A DNA stretch of 64,000 nucleotides from NCBI GenBank assembly GCA_013400975.1, contig WBMZ01011889.1, positions 62,001 through 126,000 on the forward strand, given 5' to 3'. This stretch comes from Atrichornis clamosus. Taxonomy: Eukaryota; Chordata; Aves; Passeriformes; Menuridae. Below, in pieces: positions 34,701 to 46,700 of this stretch. A program made the translations under genes and the position numbers. Every line of letters begins with the position of its first letter. Positions within the stretch are counted from its first letter, which is position 1. The notes under the pieces were generated by a model. It saw only the letters and a list, made by a program, of their open reading frames with translations, searched no databases and was not told the origin of the DNA.

Positions 34701-37700
34701 TTTGTTCCTGATTTCCAGTGTACTTATATAGAACATGGTTAAATTGCAGTCTAAAATGATGAAAACTGAAGGGCTTTGTTCCTCGTGACCCAGACTGGAC
34801 TGCAGTACTCACTGCTACGGCCAAACTCATTCTTGTATTGTTTGATACAGCTAAAAAAAGACACTTCCACCGTATACCTATCCCGGTCGCTTACGTGGTA
34901 CAAGCTTCGCAGGCAAGTCACTCAACTTGCATTATGACAGTTGTTAACACACGTTAAAAAAAACCAAAAAAGTAAAAAAAAAGTTAAAACCCAAACCAAA
35001 ACAAACAAAAATAGAGTTAATATTAGTGAATAAAACGAAGAAGAATGCTTTGCTCTGTGGCATTGCATCTTCCCTTACATCTGCTATGAGCACCCCGGTA
35101 GGATCACGTTTAGCACAGGCACTTGGCAGGGCTCCGGCCCGCCCAGCCCTGCGCACCCGGGGCTGGCTCCGCGCCCTGCGCAGCGGGGCCGGGACCCACC
35201 TGCGGCCCTGCCCGCCCGGGCCGGACACGCGCGGCGGGCGTCCCACCGGGAGTCAGGCCTTCACCAGGGAGCTTTATTTTCGTGACACCCGCAGCCGCCC
35301 GGGCGCACATGGAGGCGGCCGGCGCCGCACGGAAGGTGAGTTTCCCTGCGCGTAACTTTAGGGAAAAACGGGAGCAGGTTCCCGGGGGGCCACGTCGGTG
35401 CCCCAGGACTGGGGTGGGACGGCCGGCGCACGCCGAGGGCAGCTGCCGCTCCCTTCCTCCTGCGGACCCCATACCCAAGTGAGGGTCGGCGGGGAGAGGC
35501 CCGAAGCCGCCGGAAAGCCGGGCCTCGGCGGCTCCCAGCTGTGCCGCGCTGCCCCCCTTTTCCGCGGCAGCAGTGGTTCTTCCCCCGCCCCCCTCGCGGG
35601 GCAGTGGTACGGGCCGGTTGTCAGGCGGTGGGCCGGAAGGGGCGCGCGCCGCCCGCGGGAAGATGGCGGCGGGCGGGCGCGGGGGGCCCGGGGCCGGCAC
35701 TGGCACGGCCGGGATGTGGCCGGGGCTGCGGGACAGCGCCCGGCGCTACTGCGGGCTGGCCTGGGAAGGGGTGCGCTGGGTGAGTGAGGGAGTGGCGGCG
35801 GCGCCCCGCGGAGCCCCCGCGAGGGAAGGGGGTCTTGTGCAGCGGCGTTGCCGAGGGGCTCGGGTAGCGGAGAGATCGCAGTTAAGCCTTTGCACCACAC
35901 GAATGTGTTCTTAAGCACGCGTCACATATAGCAAATTTGAGTTACATTGAGCATGTGTTTGAGCAAATAGTGAGATCCTTTTACAAATGAAATGTGAATG
36001 TATCTAAGTGTTTAAAATGTGTTAAATCACTGGTGTGTTCAATATGTTATTTCAGCATCGGGTTGGTTGAACAGGTTTTTCTACTAAACAAGTTTTGTGC
36101 CACAAAATCATGAAATCCTTACTAGTACTGTTTTTTTCCAACAGTGAAACGTGTAGACGATTCAAAGGAGAATTTACCACAGTAAATTCTCACTACCTAG
36201 AGAGGCCTACAAAAAGGCTGGAGAGGCACTTTCTACAAGCACATGTAGGGATAGGATAAGGGGGAGATGGCTTTATACTGAAAGAGGGTGAATTTAGATT
36301 AGATAAGAGGAAGAAATCCTTTGCTGTGGGGGTGGTGAGGCACTGGAACAAGTTGTCCAGAGAAACTGTGGATGCCCCATCCCTGGAAGTGTTCAAGGCC
36401 AGGCTGGATGGGACTTTGAGCAATTAGTCTAGTGGGAAGTGTTATTGCCCATGGCAGAGGGGTTGAAACCAGATGATTTTTTTAAGTCCTTTTCAACCCA
36501 AATCATTCTGTGATTCAGTGATAATTGATAGGTTCAGCTGGAAAAGTTTTCAGAGCTTTATCTGTTGATCTTCATATCTTGTTATAACTTTTTTCTTCAC
36601 TTGGTAAACCTGTAATTTAAAAATTGAATGCTTCTGTTAAACATTTTCTCAGAGTTTTGGAAAAAAAATAGAACTGCAAGCCCTGGAAGTAAACTATGTC
36701 AACATGTAATGTCTATTTCTGTTAAAAATATTAACTTCTTTTCCTTTAGCTGAAGCTTTTTACTTTTCAGGCTGTGGCTTCACTGCCTGAAGATATGAGA
36801 CCTGGCCCTGATCTGTATGGTTTCCCGTGGGAAATAGTGATTTGTGCTGGCATTGTTGGAGCCTTGACAGTTCTCTTGTTCCTGTACAGAAGTTATCAAT
36901 CAGTAAGTGTTGTGGTTTAACCTGGGACAGCAGCTAAGCACCACACAGCCACTCCCTCGCTCCCCCTGTCACATTGGAATCAGAAGACTAAAAGTGAGAA
37001 AACTTGTGGGTTGAAATAAAGACAGTTTCATAGGGAAAGCAAAAGCTGTGCATGCAGCAAAGGGAAAAGAAGGAATTGATTCACTGCTTCCCATGGGTAG
37101 GCAGGTGTTCAGCCATCTGCAGGAAAGCAGGGATCCATCACATGTAGCAGTTACTTGGAAAGACAAACTCCATTACTCCAAACACCCCCCATTCCTTCTT
37201 GTCCTCAGCTTCATATGCTGAGTGTGATGTTACTTGATGTGGGTTATCTCTCTGGTCGGTCAGGGTCAGCTGTCCTGGCTGTGTCCCCTGCCAGCTTCTT
37301 GTGAACCTGCAGCCTCCTTGCAGGTGGGGTGGGGTGAGAAACAGAAAAGGCCTTGACTCTGTGTGAACACTGCTCAGCATTAATTGAAACACCCATGTAT
37401 TAGCAGTGCTTTTCAGCATAGGTACAAAATGTAGCCCCATACCAGCTACTATGAAGAAAATTAACTCTATCCGAAATATAACCAGCATAGTAAGTGTTCA
37501 ACTTATGTGCAAATATGTAGAGTGTATTAATAGTTTGCATTGAAGTTGTTATCCTTCCTGTTCAAGATATATAATGCTTCAGAGTTATAAATCTATTGTG
37601 ATTGCTCTAAAAGAGAAGTTGAAAAGTCTGTTTTGTCAAGATAGTAAGTGTTTGGACATGTACTGAGTGGCTGTTATAAGGGGAAATGCAGTGTAGTAAG

Positions 37701-40700
37701 GCTTCCTTTTTCTTTTCTGTTTAATTTCTACACCAGACTTTCAAAGTCAGCCCTTAAATTATTTTCACAGGATACAGATATCTTCCCTAGGGTGTATGTA
37801 TTACTGTGTGTATTGCTATCTCTGTGACTACCCTGGCCATAGCCAGATCAGCTCAGGTCTTTCAAGGTAATGGAAAGCAGAAGCAATCCACATGGTTTCC
37901 CATCAAGGGAGGCATTTTAAAACTGTTTGGACAGTGGCCCCTTGATTCTGTTTACTAAAACGTCAGAACACTGAACAAATGTAACTGTATGCTGCTTGTG
38001 AGCACTAATCTGATGACTTTGAGAATTGCTGTACTGAAACTTTTTAATGCACAAATCAGATTATATTTTTGAGGTAATGCCTGTCTTCTATTGTAAGTAA
38101 AGATCTGAGTAGTAAAAGCTGCCTACCACACTTTCCCTACTAAGGAAATGGGGGTCAGTGTCTGTAATTCAGTATGCTAAATTTCTTCCCATTTTTTATA
38201 TTCTCTCATATAGTCTGAATGTGATTTTGGTGCTAGGTGTAGTGATACTCGTGTTTGAATGTAGGTTGCATAGCTGTTTAGTTTTTCAGACATAAGCAAC
38301 AGCATTTTTAGCATTTTAACATCAACTAATATTGTAAGGGAATCTGTGCTTGTGTAAGTTACTGTAACTATAATTTGGTCATACCTTTTGTACTCTAGTG
38401 GCATCTTTCTAGGTGATACAAAAGGCATTTGAACTTAAATCACACAAGCAGCTAATCTGGTATTGTTTTCCTCCTGCACATGTCACTTCAGGAATTAGAT
38501 ATTACAGAAGTTATTGATAGCTTTTTCAGTCATTCATACTTAGAACTGCACTGACTGCTCTTTGAAGAATTGATGATTACTTAAAAGTAATGGAGTTCAG
38601 TTTTGGGGATGGTAGGATAAAAGTATACTTATGACTTTATTACCCTTTTTTTGTTGCTTGCACTCCTTGGCTTTAAATGAGGAGGAAAGAGGGAAGATCT
38701 GAGGGACCCATTGTTACATTAGGCACATGAACCAGGCCCAGCCTTGAGGGAACTGCTATGTTGTAACATTTTTGTGGGTTCAGCCAAGTTCTCCATTTCT
38801 TGTGTGGGCCGTCTGTGACAGATGTTGTCATCCAGGTTGTTAGATTTTGATTCTAGGGCACTAGAACCCACATGGCAGCTGCACGCTTGGCACTTCCCAC
38901 TGAGTTGCAACTGGGCAGGATCAGGTAATACCATTACTGCAGCTTTAACTGTTGTGTGTTGTAATGTGGGGGGGGTTTTTTACCCAACAGGAGGTCTGAG
39001 CTCAGGTGTGGAGCTTCTCCCTTCCTCCCCTTTCCTACTCTTTTGGCTGTGCCTGACCACTACAACTTTGTATTGGCAGTCAGGGTTATGTGATGGCTAC
39101 ACGGAGGTGTGTTATTAAAGTGATCCAGGTGAAAACTAATCTCCTTTACCCTCTTTTCCCTGATAAGAGTGGGAGAAGGACTGGGCAAACACACAGACAT
39201 GGAGGAGGTAAGAACAGAGGATACAATTGCCTATTTTTAATAGGAGCCTATATTTATATTCCTTTCTTAAGTTCCATGGTTAAACTGATCATGGAATCAC
39301 AGCTTAAAAGATTAGTTTTCAGATTCTATGTAAGAGTAATAGATCGGACATTTTCAGTATATTTTCTCTTTTTTTCAGGTTAGAAGTCGACTTTATGTAG
39401 GTAAGTTTATTTTCCATACTGTTTCTTTGGAGTATAACTTTATTCTTTCTTTCTTTCTTTTCACCTTTAATTATTTGGATGATGCAACACTTGCTTGTCT
39501 TTCTATTTTTAGGAAGGGAAAAACAGCTTGCCAGTAAAATTGCTGAGCTAGTGGAAGAAAAATGCAAAGTTCTTGAAAAACTTAGCCTTTGCAAAAAAGA
39601 GGTAATGATCCTCATTTATTGCTTTCATATGTGTCATAGAAATGGACTCAATCAAGTAAAGTGTTCTCTAGAAATAAGATATTTTAAAGCTTTTAAAGGG
39701 ATTCTTCAAATGCTTTTTTTTCTGTCAATGCCTTAAAGAGCAATTAAGGTGTTAGCAAGTTCTGCCTTTAATTCTTAATACACTATATTTCACTGGAAGC
39801 AACTTGACAATGTCTTTCTTTGGTTTATGTCACTGGGATAATGTAGTAGGGCTAAGGCTTTCCTGATTTCCAGCAAGGTGCATTTGTGAATAGTTAGGTG
39901 ATGTCTATGTTTCAGACTAGAGCATCACAGATCAGTGCTATTATTTAGTCATTTCTTTACATGTATTCTGACATAAAGTAATTCCTTTTCAGTTTGAAGA
40001 TTTAGAACTGTCTCTGAAAGATGGTAACATTCTGAAAGAATCAACAGACACATCTTTTTTCGAGGTAAAAAGATAAGTGGAAATTGCTATTTCTGCAGTA
40101 AAAGGCAGTATTTTGGGAAGATGCTGCCCATATCAAAAAACCCCAAACAAACCAGATAAAAACAACAATAAAATCTCAAGAAAAACCCCAAAAAACTCAG
40201 CTGAGTTGTTTTAATTGGGTTACTGAAAATGACATAGAATCAAAACATTTAAATTAAGAGAAGTCTTTTTTAACAATTGCGTTAAGAATGCTTGATATTA
40301 GAACAAATGGCATATTGGACAATATTTAATTTTTAAAAGTAAATTGTTCCCAGTTCTAGAAGAGACGGTAGTGCATGAAGTATTTTTTTCTCTCATCTAA
40401 GTCAAATACTTTTTATAGGCTACAGAAGCACAGTTGTAAAGAAAAAATTATCACGACACTGTTTATATCCCCCAAACCAAGAATATATTTGTAAAGGAGT
40501 TCTGGATAAGTGACTCGAATACCTAATAGGCTCTGTAAAATTAATGTAACAGAAAAGGAAATAGATTTATTTCATTCTGCACCTCAGATCCTATGGAGCT
40601 AATTCTTACAGCTTTTGTTTATATGCAACAGTCTCTAAAGTATTTGAGTTGAACAGACTTTGCTCACATATTTAAAATACACTTATTGTCTTCACATGTA

Positions 40701-43700
40701 ATTAATATCAATTGTTTTGCTAACTCACAAACCAACTTGATTTAGGAAATGCATGAAAAACTGAACAAGTCAAACTTGAAACTCAACCAGGAAATAGAGA
40801 ATCTAGAAAAAGAACTGGAAGAAGAAAAATCTAAGCAATCGGAAGATGATACCTTGGTAAGAATAAATAGAATCCTGTCTTGTTTCTAATCATTTTTTAA
40901 AAATTCTCACAGCAAAAGATCTCTGTGGAGAAGACAAACTATTTTCTTTGTGTGTTTTGGAATAAAAACTACTTTTTTCCATTTTGTCTTCCCTGTAACA
41001 TTAGAAAAATGATAATCATAGAGGAAAATACTCAAAAGAAGAAAAGCTGTTTTTACTGACTTGGCAGTAGAACTTTCTCAGATTGAAAATTCAAATAATT
41101 TTATTAATTGCCTAGATATTTTCAGTGAAATGTGTGAAAGAAGCTATATGACAACTAATAAATTTTAGGTGGCTGAAATTGAGGAGAGAGTGGAGTCTTT
41201 AGAGAAAGAAGAAAAATCTCTCCAGTCACAAATTGATGAGGTATGTCTAATTTTTATAGTTTCTTTTTAAAAATCTTTGCAGTTTTTCCATTCTCCATGT
41301 AGTTACTATTTTAATTTTTTTTCTGTTAGGGATGAAGAGATCATATGCTGTGTAAGCCAAAAGACTTTGTAAGGCTTAGTACTTTTGTGTGACTTGATTG
41401 AGCAACTTCTAATTTCATATATAGAGTAACTGACATTTACTGAGAAGTAGTTACCTTGTCTTTTCTTTGCCTTCTTGCTCCACAATGATATACAGTGTTG
41501 CAAAACTGCAGTCAACAAAAACTGGTGGAATTGTAGAGAAAATGTGAGAATATGCAGCACACCTAGAAAACCTAAGAATAAGTCCAGTAATAGCATCATG
41601 AGCCACTCAGATCTTCACCAATACTGTTTAAGCAACACACTTTTTTATTTCACTTAGGCCAAGTCCACCCTAAAAGTATATCAGATTAATACTGAGAGAC
41701 TGAAGACATCTGTTCAAGATGCAGTAGATGAAAACAGCCATCTCCAGGAAAGTGAGAAACAGGTAGGTTCTTCCTAATTATCCTTCAAAATGCTGCATTT
41801 ACTGTGGTACTAGTAAATATGATTTCTCCAAAGAGCTCACCCTGAAAAAGTTCGTTAATACACCTAGTGTGTTTTAGTAAATGGAATGAGGAAGAGGACA
41901 TGGTTTTTAGAATGATTTTACGTTGGAGTAACTTTCTCTAAAATACTCCTATTTTAAAAGAAATGTAGTAGTTACAGTTTATGGGGAAACATACATAGAG
42001 TTCAGTGGAAACTTGTGGTAATGTCAGGAAAATAAGAACTTTGCTGAGACTTGGAGGAAAGCAGAAATAGTTAAACAAGTCCACAGCTAGGATTCTCTAC
42101 AGAGGCAGGGAGAAAATTCTTTTACTTGATCTAGAAAACAAAAGAAATGGAGAAATTGCAGAGTATTCAAAAGGCAGGTAAAAAACTTACTGTAGTACCA
42201 CTGTAGATTATTATTTGAAAGTCAGGTACGTAATAGAGAGGAACAGAAAAGAGTGTTATTTCCCAAATTTTAGTTTTCTGTTTTCCTCAATGCCGTAGCC
42301 AGATCACAAAGAGCACTGATGATTTTAAAATGTTCAGCATGTGCAATAGTAGCTTTAGAGTGAAGCTGTTATTTTTTTTCTAACAGGTATTTTCTATGAA
42401 CATTTAATGTTCTGTGGAATGTTTTTGCATTTTAAGGTGGTTTGTTGTGGTTTTAATGGATATATGCTTACTTTGCTGACTGACTGATTGTCCTTGTTGT
42501 CTGAGGAATAGCCTAATAGATACTTCGCAAGGGGAAGAATGTAGTGCAGGGAGTATAAGTACAGGCCTGTTGCTTTTTAGCAGTCTTATAAAAAGCTGGG
42601 GAGTGCTTTAGTCCTCTCTGTCAAAACATAGTGTATGTCAAACTTGCTGGTTCAGGAAAAAAAAAGGGTTACTGGAAATAAAAAAAATCCTGCAGGAGGA
42701 ATATTTCAGTTGTGCACAACTATTAGTAAAATGTGCTCTTTTCCCCTAATTCTTGAAGAAGTACGTGTTTGTGACTACCAAAAAAATGAAGACAATTTTA
42801 TTAGGAGCTGTGAGTGGAGAAGCAGTAAATTTGGCTTTTATCATCGTGAGATGAAGTTGCTTACGAATTATTTTCTTTCAAGAGTCTTTTTTCTGTCTAA
42901 TCTCTGTATCCTCTTTTTTGTTTTTCTGAGGAGGAAGGATCTGGTCTTGGTGCTTTATTTCAAATGTGACAGTATTCTTATGTAATAAATTTTGAGAAGC
43001 AATACATAAAGTTTTACTAGAAAGGGATTTTCTTTTTTTCCCCTCTTGTCATTTCTTTGGTTCAAACAGAAATAATATAATTATTTGTGTGTGTGACAAA
43101 AATCTTCTCTTTCCTTCCTTTTGAAAAATAGTACTTAGAGAAAGATAATATAAGTGCTGACAATTGCCCTGTATTTCACAGGCAATCATTTTATATCAAG
43201 GAAAACCTGGGGAAAAAAATCAGTATCAATAACTCTCAGGGTTTAATTGCCATGTTCCTGGATGAAAAAAAAGTTCTTTTGCATTTCTGCCAGGTAAAAT
43301 AACCTGGGTAGAAGTACATTTTTCAGGATTAATTACTACACTTTGCTGTTAACTGAGCTTTGTTGCAGTTTTTGGTAATCTGAGAACATTTGTGCATATT
43401 GTAGTTTGCTGTGCTTTTTAGTAGATAAATAACCTGATGAGACTTCCTGCAACCTGGTAAGTAAAGGAGAGAAAGTGTCTGCCTTGCTTATTTGTGTTCT
43501 TGTTTCTGAGGTGGTTTGTAAGTGTGAGTTAGTTTGCTATATCAGAATATCCATATCCCTCTTTTATTTTTCTTTCTTACTTTTTTTTTAAAGATGGAAT
43601 TTCACGTATGCTCTAAAGGTAACAAAGGTGTTACTTGTTCACAGAAAGTAGAGAACTTTCTTCCTCTGTCTGTTTGCACTAATGGGTCATAATCTTCTGG

Positions 43701-46700
43701 CACATCACAGCTTAAACTTTATAAGAGATGTGCTGTTTCAGGTTTATGATGTGTCAGAGAGAGGATTGGGCCTTTTAGGTTGAACAAGGGAACTGTTAAT
43801 GAACTTCTGTGCTTTTTTGTTCTTTTGTTTTGATGGGGTTTTTTTTCCTTCAGGAACATCAAAAATATATATTGCTTTAGCTTACTGCAAATCTTTGCTG
43901 TTTATTATAATTCTTACAAGTGTATAAAGTCCTGTAAATTTATTTTCTTTTTGGCTTCATGAAGAAGGAATCTTCTAAAAGTTTAGCTTCTTTTTGGGGA
44001 TGAGAATTAATGATAAAAGTAGTTGTCTGTGTATGTCTTCTAATCCCTAATATGTTGTGTGCATGATGCTGCAAGTTCATACATGGCTTTTACTGCTTGG
44101 AAAGTGCAGTTGTGTGCCAAGGGGCAATGTGTGTTAATCCAATTCTAGTGACATACCTTTTTTTTTTTATGCCTTCTAGTTTATCTTTGAGAAGTAGTGT
44201 TCAGGCTTGCTTGTCTATTTACATGGCAGTTCCCCTGTTTACTTACCATTTTCTGGTCTTATTTTTAGTATACCTGGCTGTTATATTCTTATTGCTCAAC
44301 CTAGTTATTCCTTTCTGTACGTTCACTGCTTTTAAATTGATTGCCTGTTGTGCAATTTTAAGCAATATTCTTTTAACAGACTCTTAAGACAGCTTTTTTG
44401 TACTTTACCCCAAATTGTTGTAGTGCATGTTTTGTCTTAACAGAAATTTGCAGCAATTCAGTTTTGTTCTTACAATACAAAGAAAGACATGGTTTAATTA
44501 GTTAATATGTTGCAGTGGTTATTTTTAATGGGCTGGTGCTGAAGTGTTCCTAATCCCTTTACTGCTGTAAAGTATTTTTGTGAAATGAGATTTTACTAGG
44601 TAAAATGTAACCTTGGAATCTACCTATCTTTTTAGTTAAGTAGAGCTGGTTACAAAGGTACATACTAGTAGGTGTTGATTACATACAGTTGCTGTGACTT
44701 CCATTAACAGGGAAGCTTTTTTAAAACAAAATTTTAAAAATACTGTAAAAGGTGTGGAGAAGAATAGGAGAAATAATACAGTTTTGCAAGTCACATGAAT
44801 ATAAGTAGCTGTCTAAAAGCTTCCTGTTCTTCCTTACTTCACTGACCTTTTCTAAGTTGAAAAGACACAGGCACCATTTCAGAAGTGTGTGCTTATTGGG
44901 GTATGAGTGTTTTCCATCCATTCCCCAGTGTATGTAGCTGTTACATGAATTATCACTATTTTGTGTTCATTGCTGTTGTCACATCAAAGTTTTTAAACTG
45001 AGTGGAATATTAACTGAACCCTTCTTATAAATGCTTAAAAATGTCTTAACAGCTAATTACAATGAATAGCTATCTCCCCCATGTTTGCTGAACAGTAACA
45101 TAGAAGTCTTCATTTTCAACTCTTGAGGCTTAACTGTCTTGTGGTCTTATCTCTGTTATTTCTTACTGATGGGTGAGAGGTTTAAATTCTGCTTATGTAT
45201 AGTTAATACATGTAACAGGCTCAGTACTGTTCATCCTTGATTCTCATCTGTAGTAGACAATCACACTAATCTGGTATTTCCCTTTTTAGCTTTTACAAGA
45301 AGCTGAAGGATGGGGTGAACGATTTAGTGAACTAAATGAACAAATGAAGATGTTTGAATCGTCTAAAGCAGATGTAGAAGATGTTTTAAAAAATAAAGAG
45401 AGCCAAATCAAGGTAAATTTTGGCATTTCACATTGAATCAAATTATTCAGACTAATGTTAATCATAGAGTTCCAAGAAAGCCTGACAACCTCTCCTTGTC
45501 CTAATATGCATTAAGATGTTTTGGGCTTTTGTTTGCTGTCTCTATTCTCTAATGTCATGTTTCTGGCTAAGCAAAAAAAAGGTTGCTTAGCAGTCCAATG
45601 AAAGCAGTCTGATAAAGACAAATAAGGAAAAACTCTTTTAATTTTGATAAAGTATTTGCTGCTTTTTTTTTTCTCCCCCATGTTTGGAGTGTGAGATTTG
45701 GGTGTGTATTCTTATAGTTGTGTACCTTACATACACAAGCCCTACTAAAAGTATGCATGCTTATATATATCTGAAAATTTTTCACAAGGCCATGCCTGTT
45801 GACCTGCAGATACACGTTTTGAGAGGAGAAAGTATTGTCAGACTTCTAGAACCCTGTATGTGGGGCTAACATAATCTACTAAGGGAACTAAATAAAGGAC
45901 AGAAATCCTGAAAAGTAATTACAATTATAACTACATTTTCATTGCTTGTATTTGTTTTATTGTTTGTGCGGGTTTTGTGTGCTTTTTCTTAGTCGCTTAC
46001 ACAATATATACTGAACATGAAAGACTGGAGTTCAGCAATAAGAGAAGGTGGTGATGCCGAAGACAATCACTGGGACGCAGATATAAAGGGCGAAACAGAG
46101 AACGGAGAGCACTTAGGTATGGTTTGTATAGCTTCCCAACTTGAATATTTATTAGATGTTTTAGAACTGCAGAACTAACTTCCAGGAAGGTTGAAAGATT
46201 AGCTTTGTAGAAGTTGGATTTTTAAATCTCACCCAATGTCATTCATGTCGGACAGTTAACTGACGCTTGGACACCTCTGGAGTAGCAGCCTATCCTACTG
46301 TTTAGCAGTGTGTGGCATACGTACTGTCCTAGAGCAGTGTAAAGACTCAGTGTACAGTCTCTTGCAGAATGACTTTATCCTGTATGAGTATTAAGCAGTG
46401 ATCCTCTGAGATTTCTAGGTGGAAACCTTGCTTTTATTTCTTCTTCAAGCTCTTCCCAGCAGTAGCACTGTGTGTCCTTTGAGCCTAATTTCTGCTTCCT
46501 TGTCCTTACACTGGTGTTACTTGTTGCATGCAGTGTGGTAGCACCAGAATCGGGTGGGTGTAGGTGTGGGTCCCCTTAAACAGCAACACAGAAAAGCCCT
46601 TCTTCCTCCTCTTTCTTGCTGCAGCTTATTTTTATTCTATACCATAGGGCACATCGCTGCGAATCTTACAGTGTGTTCTCAGCATCTCACTTTTAATGTG

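Noticed and set aside
35110..35918. Minus-strand frames of 186-198 codons near the cTAGE5 promoter
   Set aside because: CpG-island shadows with low-complexity composition; the plus-strand first exon has a donor and phase that fit exon 7.
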